From: Clostridium kluyveri
GTDB taxonomy: Bacteria; Bacillota; Clostridia; Clostridiales; Clostridiaceae
Reading direction: 5' to 3'
DNA: 64,000 nucleotides
Assembly: GCF_001902295.1 (NCBI RefSeq)
Contig: NZ_CP018335.1
Coordinates: 2,170,001 to 2,234,000, forward strand
A program made the translations under genes and the position numbers. The notes under the pieces are model-generated. The model saw only the letters and a list, made by a program, of their open reading frames with translations, did no database searches and was not told where the DNA came from. Positions 9,018-18,291 of the stretch are shown in pieces. Within the stretch, counting starts at the first letter, position 1. Every line of letters begins with the position of its first letter.

Positions 9018-9485
9018 TTATTCTATATTGACTAATTGCAATAGAAAATCGCCGAAATCATCAGCTATCTTTTCATATTTTTGATTTTTATTATCTTCAC
9101 CAGGTATATACGCTACTACTACTGGCTCTTTTTCTTCGTTTAAGTTGTTAAAATCCAGGCAGAATAACTCATCACCACCTGTTTCATATATGACAACTAA
9201 ATTCATAGGTAAATCTACTTCTTCTCTTTCAGTAAGTGTATACCATATTCCATCTGGTACTGAAGACTCCTCAAAATCATCATCTATGACACCTAAAATT
9301 TCTTCTGCACCATAATTTCCTGCACCATATTTAATAAGAAATTCTTTATATATTCTTGAGAATTTTATTCCAAGTGCATCTTCTGCCTTCTCAATTAACT
9401 CCTCTGAACGTTCTCCAATAAAATGACACTTCTCTTTGTTTTTGCTCATAATTTCTACTGCTTTTTGATAATTAACGTAACTCAT
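9018..9485 (-). CDS. SUKH (SMI1/KNR4) family immunity protein
   Basis: 155 residues; SEELIEKAEDALGIKFSRIY then FLIKYGAGNYGAEEILG marks the SUKH fold. Start ATG at 9485 with GAGGAGG upstream. It follows the intact LHH toxin by 15 nt, the same spacing as the neighbouring pair, so it is the likely antidote. It differs strongly from the 7064-7507 paralogue although the two toxins are alike, which suggests the toxins have distinct specificities. Confidence 0.82.
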   Translation of the reverse strand: MSYVNYQKAVEIMSKNKEKCHFIGERSEELIEKAEDALGIKFSRIYKEFLIKYGAGNYGAEEILGVIDDDFEESSVPDGIWYTLTEREEVDLPMNLVVIYETGGDELFCLDFNNLNEEKEPVVVAYIPGEDNKNQKYEKIADDFGDFLLQLVNIE

Positions 9486-9500
9486 TTATTTGCCTCCTCA

Positions 9501-10991
9501 TTACTTAAAATCATTAGCCCTGTTCTTCCAATAGGACTTTCTCAAACTATTAAATGCATTTCTATCAATTCCTGATGGAATAGTATTAGGATTGATATGG
9601 ATTATACTTTTATTTTCTTGATGGAATGTTCGAGTAACTTCTGCTATTGCACTTTCATTTGTTTGAGTCATATGATGTAAGTTTATTGATTTTCCGTCTG
9701 TTCCTAAAGGTGCTAATCCTTGCTCCATTCTTTCAATGTTAGTTCTACCCATCTTATCAATTTTATTTGGATCTATTATATCATTTCTTTGATATACTTT
9801 TGTACCATTATGCTCAACTTTATCTGTCCAGAATTTTCTTCCACTAGTTGAACTAGCTTCAGCCGCCCTCTGGTATGGTGAAACAAAAACAGTTCCTGCT
9901 GATACCTTTGGTTCATTAGTATAAAAAAGTTTATACCCATATAATTTATTGCTAATCACTTGACCATCTTTTGTCATTATATCATCATCGGAAAGTTCTA
10001 CTCCATTAAATGTAAGTGGAGAATTTTCTGTTAAAACATAAGTATAAATATATCCATCTTTTTCATAAGTTATTTGTTTAGGCAAATTAGATATCTCATT
10101 TGGAAAATATGTCCTAAGTCCTACATTAAGTCCTAAAATATCACTCTTAATATATTTTTCTGCTTCTTCATATGTAAATACGGTTTCTTTTATTTTCTTA
10201 TATTCATCTTTACTTAGTACTTTTTCTACATATGATAATAACTCTTTTTCTCCATTAGTCAAGTCATTTGGATTCTTTAACATTAACTGCATTACCTTAT
10301 TCTTATCTACTTGTCCATTTTCTGAGATAGAAGAAATACTCCTAAATTCAGATATCCCTACAGTTATTCCAGATATTTTTGAAAATACTGAACATATATT
10401 TTCTTCCATATCTCTTACACCATTACAATATGAATTAAATGAATCATTGAATTCTGTCAAACTTGCTGTTTGATTTTTAAGTGAATTTTGTAAATTGAGG
10501 ACATCATCTGCAATTGGGAATGATGTAAAACTTAAACTATTTGCTAAATTTAATATTTCTTCAAATTTAGAATTCATCTTTTTATAATTATCTATACATT
10601 CACTAACATTATTATTTATTTGAAATTGTCCCCCATATTGGAGTGAAATAATTCCTGTATCATCATTTGTAAGGTCTGTCCCACCCCCACTTCTTTTTAT
10701 GCAGTTTACAAAATCTTCACTTTGCTTTTTTAATCTAATTGCCCTTGGCTTTTCTTCATTTTCTAAAGCATTTTTCACGTACTTTATATCTTCTATTAAA
10801 TTTGTATAAGACTCCTGTTTTTTAATATGCTCTTCCATAAATTTATCTTTTGCTTCACCTGACCATCCAGCTTCAGTAAGCTCTGCGATAGTTTTATTTA
10901 TATTTTCTTTTTCTTCTTCTAATGTCTTTATAATGTTTTCATCTTCATTTATTGTATTAGTTAATTCACCAATATCTAATTTAAAATCCAT
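9501..10991 (-). CDS. Secreted LHH-type nuclease toxin with WXG-like N-terminus
   Basis: 496 residues. N-terminal 100 or so form a helical hairpin with AGWSGEAKDKFMEEH at the turn, a WXG100/LXG-like signature of type VII (Esx/Yuk) substrates. A middle region (about 110-370) is shared with the pseudogene at 7523-8559. The C-terminal tip (from about 385) carries SINLHHMTQTNESAIAEVTR, the LHH motif of HNH/endonuclease VII-like toxin domains. No signal peptide is seen, fitting type VII export. Start ATG at 10991 follows GGGGGA. Expected role: DNA-cutting toxin against rivals or siblings, neutralised by the SUKH protein encoded next. No secretion machinery lies in the window. Confidence 0.8.
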   Translation of the reverse strand: MDFKLDIGELTNTINEDENIIKTLEEEKENINKTIAELTEAGWSGEAKDKFMEEHIKKQESYTNLIEDIKYVKNALENEEKPRAIRLKKQSEDFVNCIKRSGGGTDLTNDDTGIISLQYGGQFQINNNVSECIDNYKKMNSKFEEILNLANSLSFTSFPIADDVLNLQNSLKNQTASLTEFNDSFNSYCNGVRDMEENICSVFSKISGITVGISEFRSISSISENGQVDKNKVMQLMLKNPNDLTNGEKELLSYVEKVLSKDEYKKIKETVFTYEEAEKYIKSDILGLNVGLRTYFPNEISNLPKQITYEKDGYIYTYVLTENSPLTFNGVELSDDDIMTKDGQVISNKLYGYKLFYTNEPKVSAGTVFVSPYQRAAEASSTSGRKFWTDKVEHNGTKVYQRNDIIDPNKIDKMGRTNIERMEQGLAPLGTDGKSINLHHMTQTNESAIAEVTRTFHQENKSIIHINPNTIPSGIDRNAFNSLRKSYWKNRANDFK

Positions 10992-11290
10992 TTATTTTCC
11001 CCCATGTACTAATCACTTTATTGTATTTTAACATTAGCAATATATATCTAATCTTTACATTAATATTCATGTATTTCCTTCATCTTAATGTTTTTGTACA
11101 TGTGTGTCAATATTGTTTTATTCTTCCTGGATGCTGTAAAATATTTTAAGTTATTTTAAATTCATTGAGCTCTCTTCTGGCTCTCAAATTCTATTACTTA
11201 ACTTTTTTAACATTTTATAAAAGCACTTATTGAAATTTTTAGAAGATTAACTTGTTATAACTATATATATCTATACGTTAATTCTGAACA

Positions 11291-11307
11291 CACCTGCACA
11301 GCAGGTG
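11291..11307. repeat. Small perfect hairpin CACCTGC/GCAGGTG
   Basis: CACCTGC (11291-11297) and GCAGGTG (11301-11307) form a 7-bp stem with a 3-nt loop, GC-rich against the background. It lies 22 nt beyond the gntR terminator; possible operator or second stop signal. Confidence 0.4.
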
Positions 11308-11328
11308 ATTTTCATATAGACAAAAATA

Positions 11329-11362
11329 AGTGTTAATTTTTATAATTATAAAAATTAACACT
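11329..11362 (-). terminator. Terminator after the gntR-type gene
   Basis: A perfect 34-nt palindrome (two 17-nt arms; AGTGTTAATTTTTATAA and its complement) directly after the gntR stop; on the minus strand it is followed by TTATTTTTG. AT-rich but long stem. Confidence 0.65.
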
Positions 11363-11365
11363 ATT

Positions 11366-12052
11366 TTACTCTTCATATATACCCATGCCCCTCATTGCAC
11401 GTATAATATGAAGCTTCATTGCAGTTTTTGCCCCCTCTGCATCTCTTTTAGATAAAAATTCCATTATCATGCGGTGATCATTTAGTGTATCTTGTATTAC
11501 AACTTCATTATCATCTGACAACATAACACCCTTATCAATGGATTTATAAAGTATAGGCATAAGCCTATTCATAAATTCATTATGGGTGGCCTTTGCAATG
11601 GATTTATGAAAAGCCCTTTCAGTTTCAGTTCTGTCTTCTTTATTTAAAATTTTTTGTTCTTCTAGTCTACCATAGTAAATTATTCTTTTTATCTCCTTGT
11701 CTGTAGCCCTCTTTGCAGCATAATAGGCAGTTTCAGGTTCAAAAATCAATCTCATTTCATATAAGTCTCTGGCATTTAACTTTATTGTAGAAAGTTCCTC
11801 CAATCCAAAGTTTTCATGAAAACCTTCCTGATTTACTACAAATGTGCCTTTTCCCCTTCTAATTTCAAGAACATTACGGGCAACCAAAATACGAATAGCT
11901 TCCCTTAATGTAGTCCTGCTTACCTGCATAAGGACAGAGAGTTCATTTTCATTTGGAAGTTTATCTCCCACCGAAAACTTTTTATCTATAGTAATCATTG
12001 AAAATATATCCTCTGCAACACTTTGAGATAAATTCTTTTCTCTCCTTGGCAT
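11366..12052 (-). CDS. GntR/FadR-family transcriptional regulator
   Basis: 228 residues. The N-terminal winged helix (about 8-75) shows KLPNENELSVLMQVSRTTLR and RRGKGTFV, typical of GntR. The C-terminal FCD domain (about 90-220) has the metal/ligand residues pattern D-x3-R (YEMRLIFEPETAYYA) and LNDHRMI. FadR-type members respond to small carboxylic acids. Start ATG at 12052 follows GGAGGAG. Its target is not evident: neighbours are the toxin island and a chemoreceptor. Confidence 0.9.
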   Translation of the reverse strand: MPRREKNLSQSVAEDIFSMITIDKKFSVGDKLPNENELSVLMQVSRTTLREAIRILVARNVLEIRRGKGTFVVNQEGFHENFGLEELSTIKLNARDLYEMRLIFEPETAYYAAKRATDKEIKRIIYYGRLEEQKILNKEDRTETERAFHKSIAKATHNEFMNRLMPILYKSIDKGVMLSDDNEVVIQDTLNDHRMIMEFLSKRDAEGAKTAMKLHIIRAMRGMGIYEE

Positions 12053-12211
12053 AAATCTCCTCCTTTTGCCTCCATATCTCTATAATATAATAAAATATTA
12101 TGCCTTTCAAGAGAGATGTCATATGTTCCTCTACACATATGACATAGTATTACTATAATAATCAAGTAATTCAGAGGTTCAGGTAGAGTTTGCTATAGTG
12201 AAATGCTTATC

Positions 12212-12248
12212 TCCCATCTTAAAGAAGATGGGAATATTAGCTAATTCC
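12212..12248 (-). repeat. Repeat copy A: hairpin plus GGAATTAGCTAAT box
   Basis: TCCCATCTT (12212-12220) pairs with AAGATGGGA (12225-12233); it overlaps GGGAATATTAGCTAATTCC (12230-12248). On the minus strand this follows the chemoreceptor stop by about 20 nt. Related copies lie after two other minus-strand genes (14323-14339 and 49321-49343). Confidence 0.5.
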
Positions 12249-12266
12249 AGCGTTGGGATAAAAACT

Positions 12267-13085
12267 TTACACATTTCTGGTCATATTCACCAGCACTTCT
12301 GAATTGGAAGTAACTCCCTCCAATGTAGAAGTTATTTCTTCTGTGGATGCAGCCTGTGATTCAGCCATAATTTTTGTACTGTTTATTTCTTTAATGACTT
12401 CATCTATAGCTCCTCTCATTTCTAAAAGTAATTTTGATATTTTCTTCGCCGATTCCCCACTTATTTGGGAAAGCTTTCGCATTTCATCTGCAACAACTGA
12501 AAAGCCTCTTCCCGCCTCTCCTGCTCTTGCAGCTTCAATAGCTGCATTTAAAGCTAGCAAATTGGATTGGGAAGATATGCCTGTTATGATATTCAGTATT
12601 CCATCTGTCTCTTTTATCTTTTCTCCTGTGGATTCAGCGGAGTCTACAATATTATTCATTGAACATAAAAGTTTTTGTGAATTAGCAGCAATTTCCTCTA
12701 TACTTGCATTTGTCTGTTGTAATGAACTAAACATACTTTCCGTTGCCTGTTCCACCTTTAGGTGCCCAGTTAAACTCTTGCCTATGCCAACCCCTCCAAT
12801 AACTTTTCCCTGTGAATTTTTAATTGGATATGAAACAGACTTAAATGGTACCCCATATACTTCTTCTGCTACTGTAACAACGTATATTTCACCATCATGA
12901 ATCGTTTTATATAATGGCTCATCCACAGACAACTTCTGTCCGATTTTAATATGGAGATCAAGAGTGTCACCCTTACGATAGTACAAAAACTCATTAGTAT
13001 CTGCTACAGCTACTACTATATCTTCTTGGAAAATATCTTTTAATACAGGTGCAACTTCTAAAAATGATTCAAGTATTTTTTCCAT
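12267..13085 (-). CDS. Soluble methyl-accepting chemotaxis protein
   Basis: 272 residues from ATG 13085; this start is preferred over an upstream TTG because GGAGG lies 10 nt before it and the TTG would include it. Residues about 15-115 look like a small PAS/GAF-type sensor (FQEDIVVAVADTNEFLYY; YPIKNSQGKVIGGVGIG). The signalling hairpin includes GISSQSNLLALNAAIEAARA and GRGFSVVADEMRKL, the hallmark CheA/CheW-binding tip. There is no membrane segment, so it senses a cytosolic signal. The C-terminal helix is short. Confidence 0.88.
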   Translation of the reverse strand: MEKILESFLEVAPVLKDIFQEDIVVAVADTNEFLYYRKGDTLDLHIKIGQKLSVDEPLYKTIHDGEIYVVTVAEEVYGVPFKSVSYPIKNSQGKVIGGVGIGKSLTGHLKVEQATESMFSSLQQTNASIEEIAANSQKLLCSMNNIVDSAESTGEKIKETDGILNIITGISSQSNLLALNAAIEAARAGEAGRGFSVVADEMRKLSQISGESAKKISKLLLEMRGAIDEVIKEINSTKIMAESQAASTEEITSTLEGVTSNSEVLVNMTRNV

Positions 13086-13184
13086 GCTTATTATGCCTCC
13101 CAAAATATCTTATTTAGTAGCTTTATTCGATTCATTTCACAAATACTTTAATACTTATATACCCATTAGGATATATTTTTCTAC

Positions 13185-14171
13185 TTATACACATTTTTTT
13201 CTAATCTTCAATTTCAATTTATCTATCATCTTTTTATCATCGCATATTTTATTTCCCGATGTGGTAAGATAGTTTCCTGTAATTGTAGCATTGGCTCCTG
13301 CATAAAAACAATTTTCTCCAAAGCCTTCTATAAGATTTCTTCCACCTGCAAGTCTTATGAAAGCTTTAGGATTTATAAATCTAAAGATTGCTATGGTCTT
13401 TAATATTTCATTTTGGCTTAACTTAGGAGCATTTTCCAGTGGTGTTCCTTTAACCGGATTCAATACATTTATGGGAATGGATTTGGCCTCAAGCTCCTTA
13501 AGCTGAAAAGCTAATTTAACTCTATCTTCCAGGCTCTCTCCAAGTCCAATAATTCCCCCTGAACACACCTCTAGCCCTGCTTTTTTCACTGCATTTATAG
13601 TATCTATTCTTTCATCGTAGCTGTGGGTTGTACATATTTCCTTATAATATTCTCTGCTGGTTTCTAAGTTATGATGATACATTGTTACCCCGCATTGTTT
13701 CAATCTAATCAAATCTTCATATCCCAATATACCAAGTGAAGCACATAAATCTATTCTATTCTCTTTATTTAGTTCTTCATATATATCCAATACCTTTTCA
13801 AAATCTTTTCCACGAATTCCCTTACCACTTGTAACCAGAGAAAATCTATTTACTCCTTCATTTTCATTTTCCCTTGCCAATTTTAAAGCTTCTTCTTTTG
13901 AAACTAGTTCATAATTTTCTACATTGGTTTTATAATGTCCAGACTGGGCACAAAACTTGCAATCTTCAGTACAATGTCCTGATTTTGCATTCATTATAGT
14001 GCATAGATCTACTTCCACACCGCAATAAAAATTCCGTATATTATCTGCACTATGGCATAACTGTTTTACATCTACTTCTCCTTCAATACTCGTTAACTGC
14101 ATAGCTTCTTTAAAATTTATAGCTTGTCCCTCTAAAACTTTTTCTTCTAAGTATTCAATAAATTTTTTCAA
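13185..14171 (-). CDS. bioB: Biotin synthase
   Basis: Radical SAM enzyme that inserts sulfur into dethiobiotin. The SAM cluster motif CTEDCKFC is at about residues 52-59, with AQSGHYKTNVENYELVS after it; further family blocks are GLGESLEDR, INVLNPVKGTPLEN and RLAGGRN. I choose the TTG at 14171 (328 aa) because AGGGGAG lies 6 nt upstream; the ATG 18 nt further up has no ribosome binding site. No other bio genes are adjacent, so it may serve salvage of dethiobiotin or be a lone gene. Confidence 0.95.
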   Translation of the reverse strand: MKKFIEYLEEKVLEGQAINFKEAMQLTSIEGEVDVKQLCHSADNIRNFYCGVEVDLCTIMNAKSGHCTEDCKFCAQSGHYKTNVENYELVSKEEALKLARENENEGVNRFSLVTSGKGIRGKDFEKVLDIYEELNKENRIDLCASLGILGYEDLIRLKQCGVTMYHHNLETSREYYKEICTTHSYDERIDTINAVKKAGLEVCSGGIIGLGESLEDRVKLAFQLKELEAKSIPINVLNPVKGTPLENAPKLSQNEILKTIAIFRFINPKAFIRLAGGRNLIEGFGENCFYAGANATITGNYLTTSGNKICDDKKMIDKLKLKIRKKCV

Positions 14172-14322
14172 GTTAAACTCCCCTTCCATAATATTTTAAT
14201 TAATATATACTATATATTAATATAATATCTTCATATTGTAAACCTTAAAAAAACATGGGTTTACAATAAAAAACTTATTGAGGAGAGCAGCATTACCATA
14301 CTCCACCTTGAAGAAGAAGTGA

Positions 14323-14339
14323 GGGGATTAGCTAATTAC
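14323..14339 (-). repeat. Repeat copy B of the TTAGCTAAT element
   Basis: GGGGATTAGCTAATTAC (plus strand), followed on the plus strand by AACCTTTGGATAAAA as copy A is by AGCGTTGGGATAAAA. It lies 3' of the YibE/F gene on the minus strand. Confidence 0.45.
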
Positions 14340-14372
14340 AACCTTTGGATAAAAGTTTAAAAATTATTTTTC

Positions 14373-15530
14373 TCATCTACTTTTACCTGAAAATTTTGTA
14401 ATAATTTCTGCTGAAATAAATGAAACTAAGGGAACTGTAAAGATTATTGCCATACTGCCAGTTAACCCCTGAATTATTTCTAAACTTACCATATCCATAT
14501 TGATAAGTTGATTATAGCTTACATTATAAGAATAAATTATTATGAGCATAGTAAGTGATGCCCCTGTAAAAGCTAAAATTAAAGTATTGGCCATAGTGCC
14601 CATCATATCTTTTCCTACATTCATTCCTGACTTAAATAGCTCTTTTTTATTTATATTAGGATTAGATGTATATATTTCCTGTATAGAAGAAGCTATTGAT
14701 ATACTAAGATCCATTACAGCTCCTAGAGATGCTATTAAAATTCCTGCAGTTAACAATTGATATACTTTCATACCAGATACATTAGAAATCATATTGAGAC
14801 TTTCAACTCCAGTTAAATTAAGACCTGTCAAATGGGCAAAGTGGCCAAATATGAGTTCAATTATCCCTGCAATTATAACACCAGATATGGTACCTAATAT
14901 AGCCGATAAAGTTTTTGCACTCCAGCTATTTAATAAAAATAGTGTAACACAGGTTGTTATAATTATTACTATAATCGAGGCTAAAATCGGAGAATACCCC
15001 CTGTATAACAGAGGTATAAATAAAAATATAATACAGGTTAATGTAAATACAAGACCTAATACAGATCTAAATCCCTTTTTCCCACCTATTATGCAAATGG
15101 CAGCAAAAAAAATAAATATAAATATATATTGAATACTGGCTCTGTAATAATTATATACTGTCACACCATATGTACCACCATTAGCTGTAGAAATATCTAC
15201 TATTATTTTCATGTTAGGCTTTAGATATACATTATGAGTGTCACTTAAATAATTTGTTACTTTTTTAACCTCATCTTTATGTTCTCCTGAAAGAATTTTG
15301 ATTTGAGCCTCCTGAGTACCAAAATATATGTTTTTAGATTGTTTAAATTGTGTTAAAGAATTGTTTTTTACGGATACTACCTCTGCTTTTTCATATCTTA
15401 TGTAAGATTTTCCATTTTGCTTATTATATGTTACAGGATTACTTACATTAAAATAGTATAAAAAAATACCAAATAATAATACCACTATTAAAAAAATTGA
15501 TACTTGAAATATCTTTGAATATCTAATCAT
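14373..15530 (-). CDS. YibE/F family membrane protein
   Basis: 385 residues. One N-terminal membrane segment (about 10-30), an extracytoplasmic domain of about 100 residues (IRYEKAEVVSVKNN; GEHKDEVKKVTNYL), then seven or so membrane helices, with the family region GAVMDLSISIASSIQEI and GKDMMGTMANTLILAF. These are hallmarks of PF07907 (YibE/F-like); molecular function unknown, sometimes discussed as transporters. Start ATG at 15530 with GGAG upstream. Single gene. Confidence 0.85.
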   Translation of the reverse strand: MIRYSKIFQVSIFLIVVLLFGIFLYYFNVSNPVTYNKQNGKSYIRYEKAEVVSVKNNSLTQFKQSKNIYFGTQEAQIKILSGEHKDEVKKVTNYLSDTHNVYLKPNMKIIVDISTANGGTYGVTVYNYYRASIQYIFIFIFFAAICIIGGKKGFRSVLGLVFTLTCIIFLFIPLLYRGYSPILASIIVIIITTCVTLFLLNSWSAKTLSAILGTISGVIIAGIIELIFGHFAHLTGLNLTGVESLNMISNVSGMKVYQLLTAGILIASLGAVMDLSISIASSIQEIYTSNPNINKKELFKSGMNVGKDMMGTMANTLILAFTGASLTMLIIIYSYNVSYNQLINMDMVSLEIIQGLTGSMAIIFTVPLVSFISAEIITKFSGKSR

Positions 15531-15764
15531 GAATACTCCTCCATGTGGCTTTAACTTAGATGTTATTTTAAAAATTATATTATATATTTTAAAATATACA
15601 ATGTTAATGGAATGTACTGATAAAGGTTCTGTAAAGTTTACGTTAAATATAGAATGTTATTGTTATTTTACATAAATTTTACATAAATGAGACAGATAAA
15701 ATACAAAAATATCATTAATATATATATTAGCTGTAGATGAAAATTATTTTAAGGAGGAAATTTT
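15531..15764. promoter_or_regulatory. Divergent promoter region of the yibE/F and phosphoesterase genes
   Basis: AT-rich with several possible -10 boxes. A GTAAAGTTTACGTTAA stretch at about 15630 and repeated TTTTACATAAATTTTACATAAA at about 15666 are the only ordered words; the latter could be a Pho-type direct repeat, but spacing is not diagnostic. Confidence 0.3.
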
Positions 15765-18017
15765 ATGAAACAGTACGCAGAAAAAATATCATTATTTTTT
15801 CTATGCTTTTTGTTTGTACTTTCAAGTCTGGTAATACCCATACCTGTTAGTGCCGAAACTACAACAACCCAAAGTATCAGTATAGATGAAACAACAGCTT
15901 CTGCAGATGATACTATTAAAGATGTAACCCTTGCACCTGGAAAGGATCAGTCCCAATTAAATTTCACATGGTATTCCAAAAGTGCTTCAGAGCCACAGGT
16001 ACAGCTTGCTCTAAAGTCTGATATGAGTGGAAGCGAATTTCCTATAGATAAAGCTCAAACATTCAATGGAGAAAAATCTAACGGAAATGATGAATATATT
16101 TCTAATAAGGTAACAGTAACAGGGTTAAAACAAGGCGTAGAATATGTATACCGTATAGGTGACGGAACTAACTGGAGCCAGGTTAACAGCTGCACTACTC
16201 AGGATATATCAAGTGGATTCAACTTTTTGCTTGCAGGAGACCCACAAATTGGTGCCGGCGGTGATCTAGCTAAAGATGGTGCAGGATGGTTAGATACATT
16301 AAATAAAGCTACAAACAAATTTTCTAATTTTAGTTTTATAATGTCCGTAGGTGACCAGGTAAATAACGGCTCAGAACTTAATGGACAAAGCAATGAATTG
16401 GAATATGATGAGTTCTTTAAACCAGATCAGCTAAAAAATATGCCTGTTTCCACAATTCCAGGGAACCATGAAAGCTATGGATCAGGCCATATTACTCATT
16501 TCAACCTTCCGAATATGTCTGATAAATATGGTATTTTTACTGACAATGGGTATGAATCAGATAAAAGCAGCGGCACTACAGGCAATGATTACTATTATGT
16601 GTATGGAAACACACTGTTTATGATGCTTAACAGCAATGATATAAATGCCCAGGACCATAAGGCATTTATGCAGGAGGCAATAGCTGCAAATCCAAACATA
16701 AAATGGAAGATAGCAGCAATGCACCATTCCATTTACAGCTCAGCAAATCATGAGACAGATGAAGATATAGCTGCAAGAAGAGTTACCCATCCAGAAGTCT
16801 TTGAGGATCTCGGCATAGATGTAGTTTTGTCCGGACATGATCACAGTTATACAAGGACTTATCAAATGTCAGCGGGAGAAGCCGTTAATGTTGAAGATGC
16901 AAAAGATGGTAAAGTTACAGATCCAAAAGGAGTTCTATATATATCTACAAACTCAGCCAGCGGTAGTAAATATTATGAGCTGCAGCAACCTGATGTGAAT
17001 AACTATTATGAAGCTAAAAAAGAACAGGATCATGTTCCAACATTTTCGGATGTAAACATAAAAGATAACAGCTTCACCATTACAACTTATAGGACTGATA
17101 CCATGGAAGCTATCGATACTTATACTATAAATAAACAAGCTTTTAAACAAGTAAGATTAGGTGGTTCAAATAGATATGAAACTTCAGTAAAAATATCACA
17201 AAATGGATGGACTAATGCAGATTCAGCAGTATTAGTTTCCGGGGAAGCTTTTGCCGACGCACTTAGTGCAGCACCTTTTTCAAAACAAATAAATGCACCT
17301 ATACTGTTAACTTCAAATGATTCACTTGATAAAAACACAGCAGCAGAACTTTCAAGATTAAAAGTGAAAAAAGCATATATAATTGGAGGTACTGGAGTTG
17401 TATCAAGTCCAGTAGAAAATTCTATAAAAACTATGGGAATAAATACAGAGAGAATATCCGGTTCAGACAGATATGCTACTTCACTTGCAGTTGCAAAACA
17501 AATAAGTAGCCCAGGACAAGTATTTATAGCTTCTGGAAACGGATTTGCAGATGGCATATCCATATCATCTTATGCAGCCTTATCAGGAAGTCCTATACTT
17601 TTGACAGATGGCAGCCAGTTAAGTGATGATGCTTTGCAATATATAAAAGACAACAAAAGTACACCATACATAATTGGTGGAACTGGAGTTATAAATGATA
17701 GTATAGTTAAAAATTTAGAAGCTGAAAGGATATCAGGCCCAGATAGATATGCCACAAATCTTGCCGTATTAAATAAATTTAATGATAAATACAATTTATC
17801 CAATATTTATCTTGCCTCAGGAAGTGAATTTGCAGATGCCCTCTGTGGTTCTGCTTCAGCTGGTAAAGAAAATGCACCAGTTGTATTACTTAATACAAAT
17901 AATTATAGTGCTATAAAAAATTATGTTAAATCAAAAACAGCAAATACCAATCGGATTGATATTCTGGGAGGAGAAGGAGTAGTATCTCAAGATATTGTTA
18001 ATCAGATTTTACAATGA
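15765..18017 (+). CDS. Secreted metallophosphoesterase with three CWB2 cell-wall repeats
   Basis: 750 residues. Signal peptide 1-29 (hydrophobic core, then VSAETT). Residues about 45-145 are a purple acid phosphatase N-terminal fibronectin-like domain. A calcineurin-like phosphoesterase domain follows (about 150-440) with GDPQIG, GDQVNNG, GNHE, HH and GHDHSYTR metal-binding motifs. Three CWB2 repeats complete the protein (from about 465, 560 and 655), each starting with R(I/L)xGxxRYxT and ending near AYIIGGTGV. CWB2 anchors proteins to the clostridial wall via secondary polymer. Likely role: surface phosphate release from organic esters. Start ATG 15765 with AAGGAGG. Confidence 0.93.
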   Translation: MKQYAEKISLFFLCFLFVLSSLVIPIPVSAETTTTQSISIDETTASADDTIKDVTLAPGKDQSQLNFTWYSKSASEPQVQLALKSDMSGSEFPIDKAQTFNGEKSNGNDEYISNKVTVTGLKQGVEYVYRIGDGTNWSQVNSCTTQDISSGFNFLLAGDPQIGAGGDLAKDGAGWLDTLNKATNKFSNFSFIMSVGDQVNNGSELNGQSNELEYDEFFKPDQLKNMPVSTIPGNHESYGSGHITHFNLPNMSDKYGIFTDNGYESDKSSGTTGNDYYYVYGNTLFMMLNSNDINAQDHKAFMQEAIAANPNIKWKIAAMHHSIYSSANHETDEDIAARRVTHPEVFEDLGIDVVLSGHDHSYTRTYQMSAGEAVNVEDAKDGKVTDPKGVLYISTNSASGSKYYELQQPDVNNYYEAKKEQDHVPTFSDVNIKDNSFTITTYRTDTMEAIDTYTINKQAFKQVRLGGSNRYETSVKISQNGWTNADSAVLVSGEAFADALSAAPFSKQINAPILLTSNDSLDKNTAAELSRLKVKKAYIIGGTGVVSSPVENSIKTMGINTERISGSDRYATSLAVAKQISSPGQVFIASGNGFADGISISSYAALSGSPILLTDGSQLSDDALQYIKDNKSTPYIIGGTGVINDSIVKNLEAERISGPDRYATNLAVLNKFNDKYNLSNIYLASGSEFADALCGSASAGKENAPVVLLNTNNYSAIKNYVKSKTANTNRIDILGGEGVVSQDIVNQILQ

Positions 18018-18121
18018 AAAATTACTTTCCTAATCAACAATCTTAGTATTACCTGAAATAAACTCATTACTTACTTGCATGACACCACTTAATACTGCTT
18101 TAAATAAGCAGCATTATATCC

Positions 18122-18289
18122 TTATAATCTGTTATTAATTTTTATCCATATAGATAGAAATAATATAACAAGTGCCAGTATCATTATATTAATACTGGCA
18201 AATTTTTTTCCTTCTTTCCAAACTTCTATACCTACTTTAACTGTATAGAAACAAATAAGAATATAAACTAATATTATTATCCATCCCAT
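18122..18289 (-). CDS. 55-residue membrane protein at the end of the ger operon
   Basis: Reads MGWIIILVYILICFY, then KVGIEVWKEGKKFASINI, then a second hydrophobic helix ending SIWIKINNRL. Two membrane segments with a charged loop. AGGAGG lies inside the last codons of gerAC, 7 nt before the ATG, and the gene begins just 3 nt after the gerAC stop, so translation is likely coupled. Small two-helix proteins are found with some clostridial ger operons, but I do not know a function. Confidence 0.65.
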   Translation of the reverse strand: MGWIIILVYILICFYTVKVGIEVWKEGKKFASINIMILALVILFLSIWIKINNRL

Positions 18290-18291
18290 GG

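Larger units (their letters stand above)
10992..11365. other. Intergenic region between toxin island and gntR
   Basis: No gene. Presumed to hold the toxin promoter (minus strand) and the two hairpins listed at 11291-11307 and 11329-11362; the rest is AT-rich without visible motif. Confidence 0.4.

Noticed and set aside
18090..18115. Terminator from ACTGCTT...AAGCAGCAT after the phosphoesterase gene
   Set aside because: Short 6-bp stem and no T-run on either strand.
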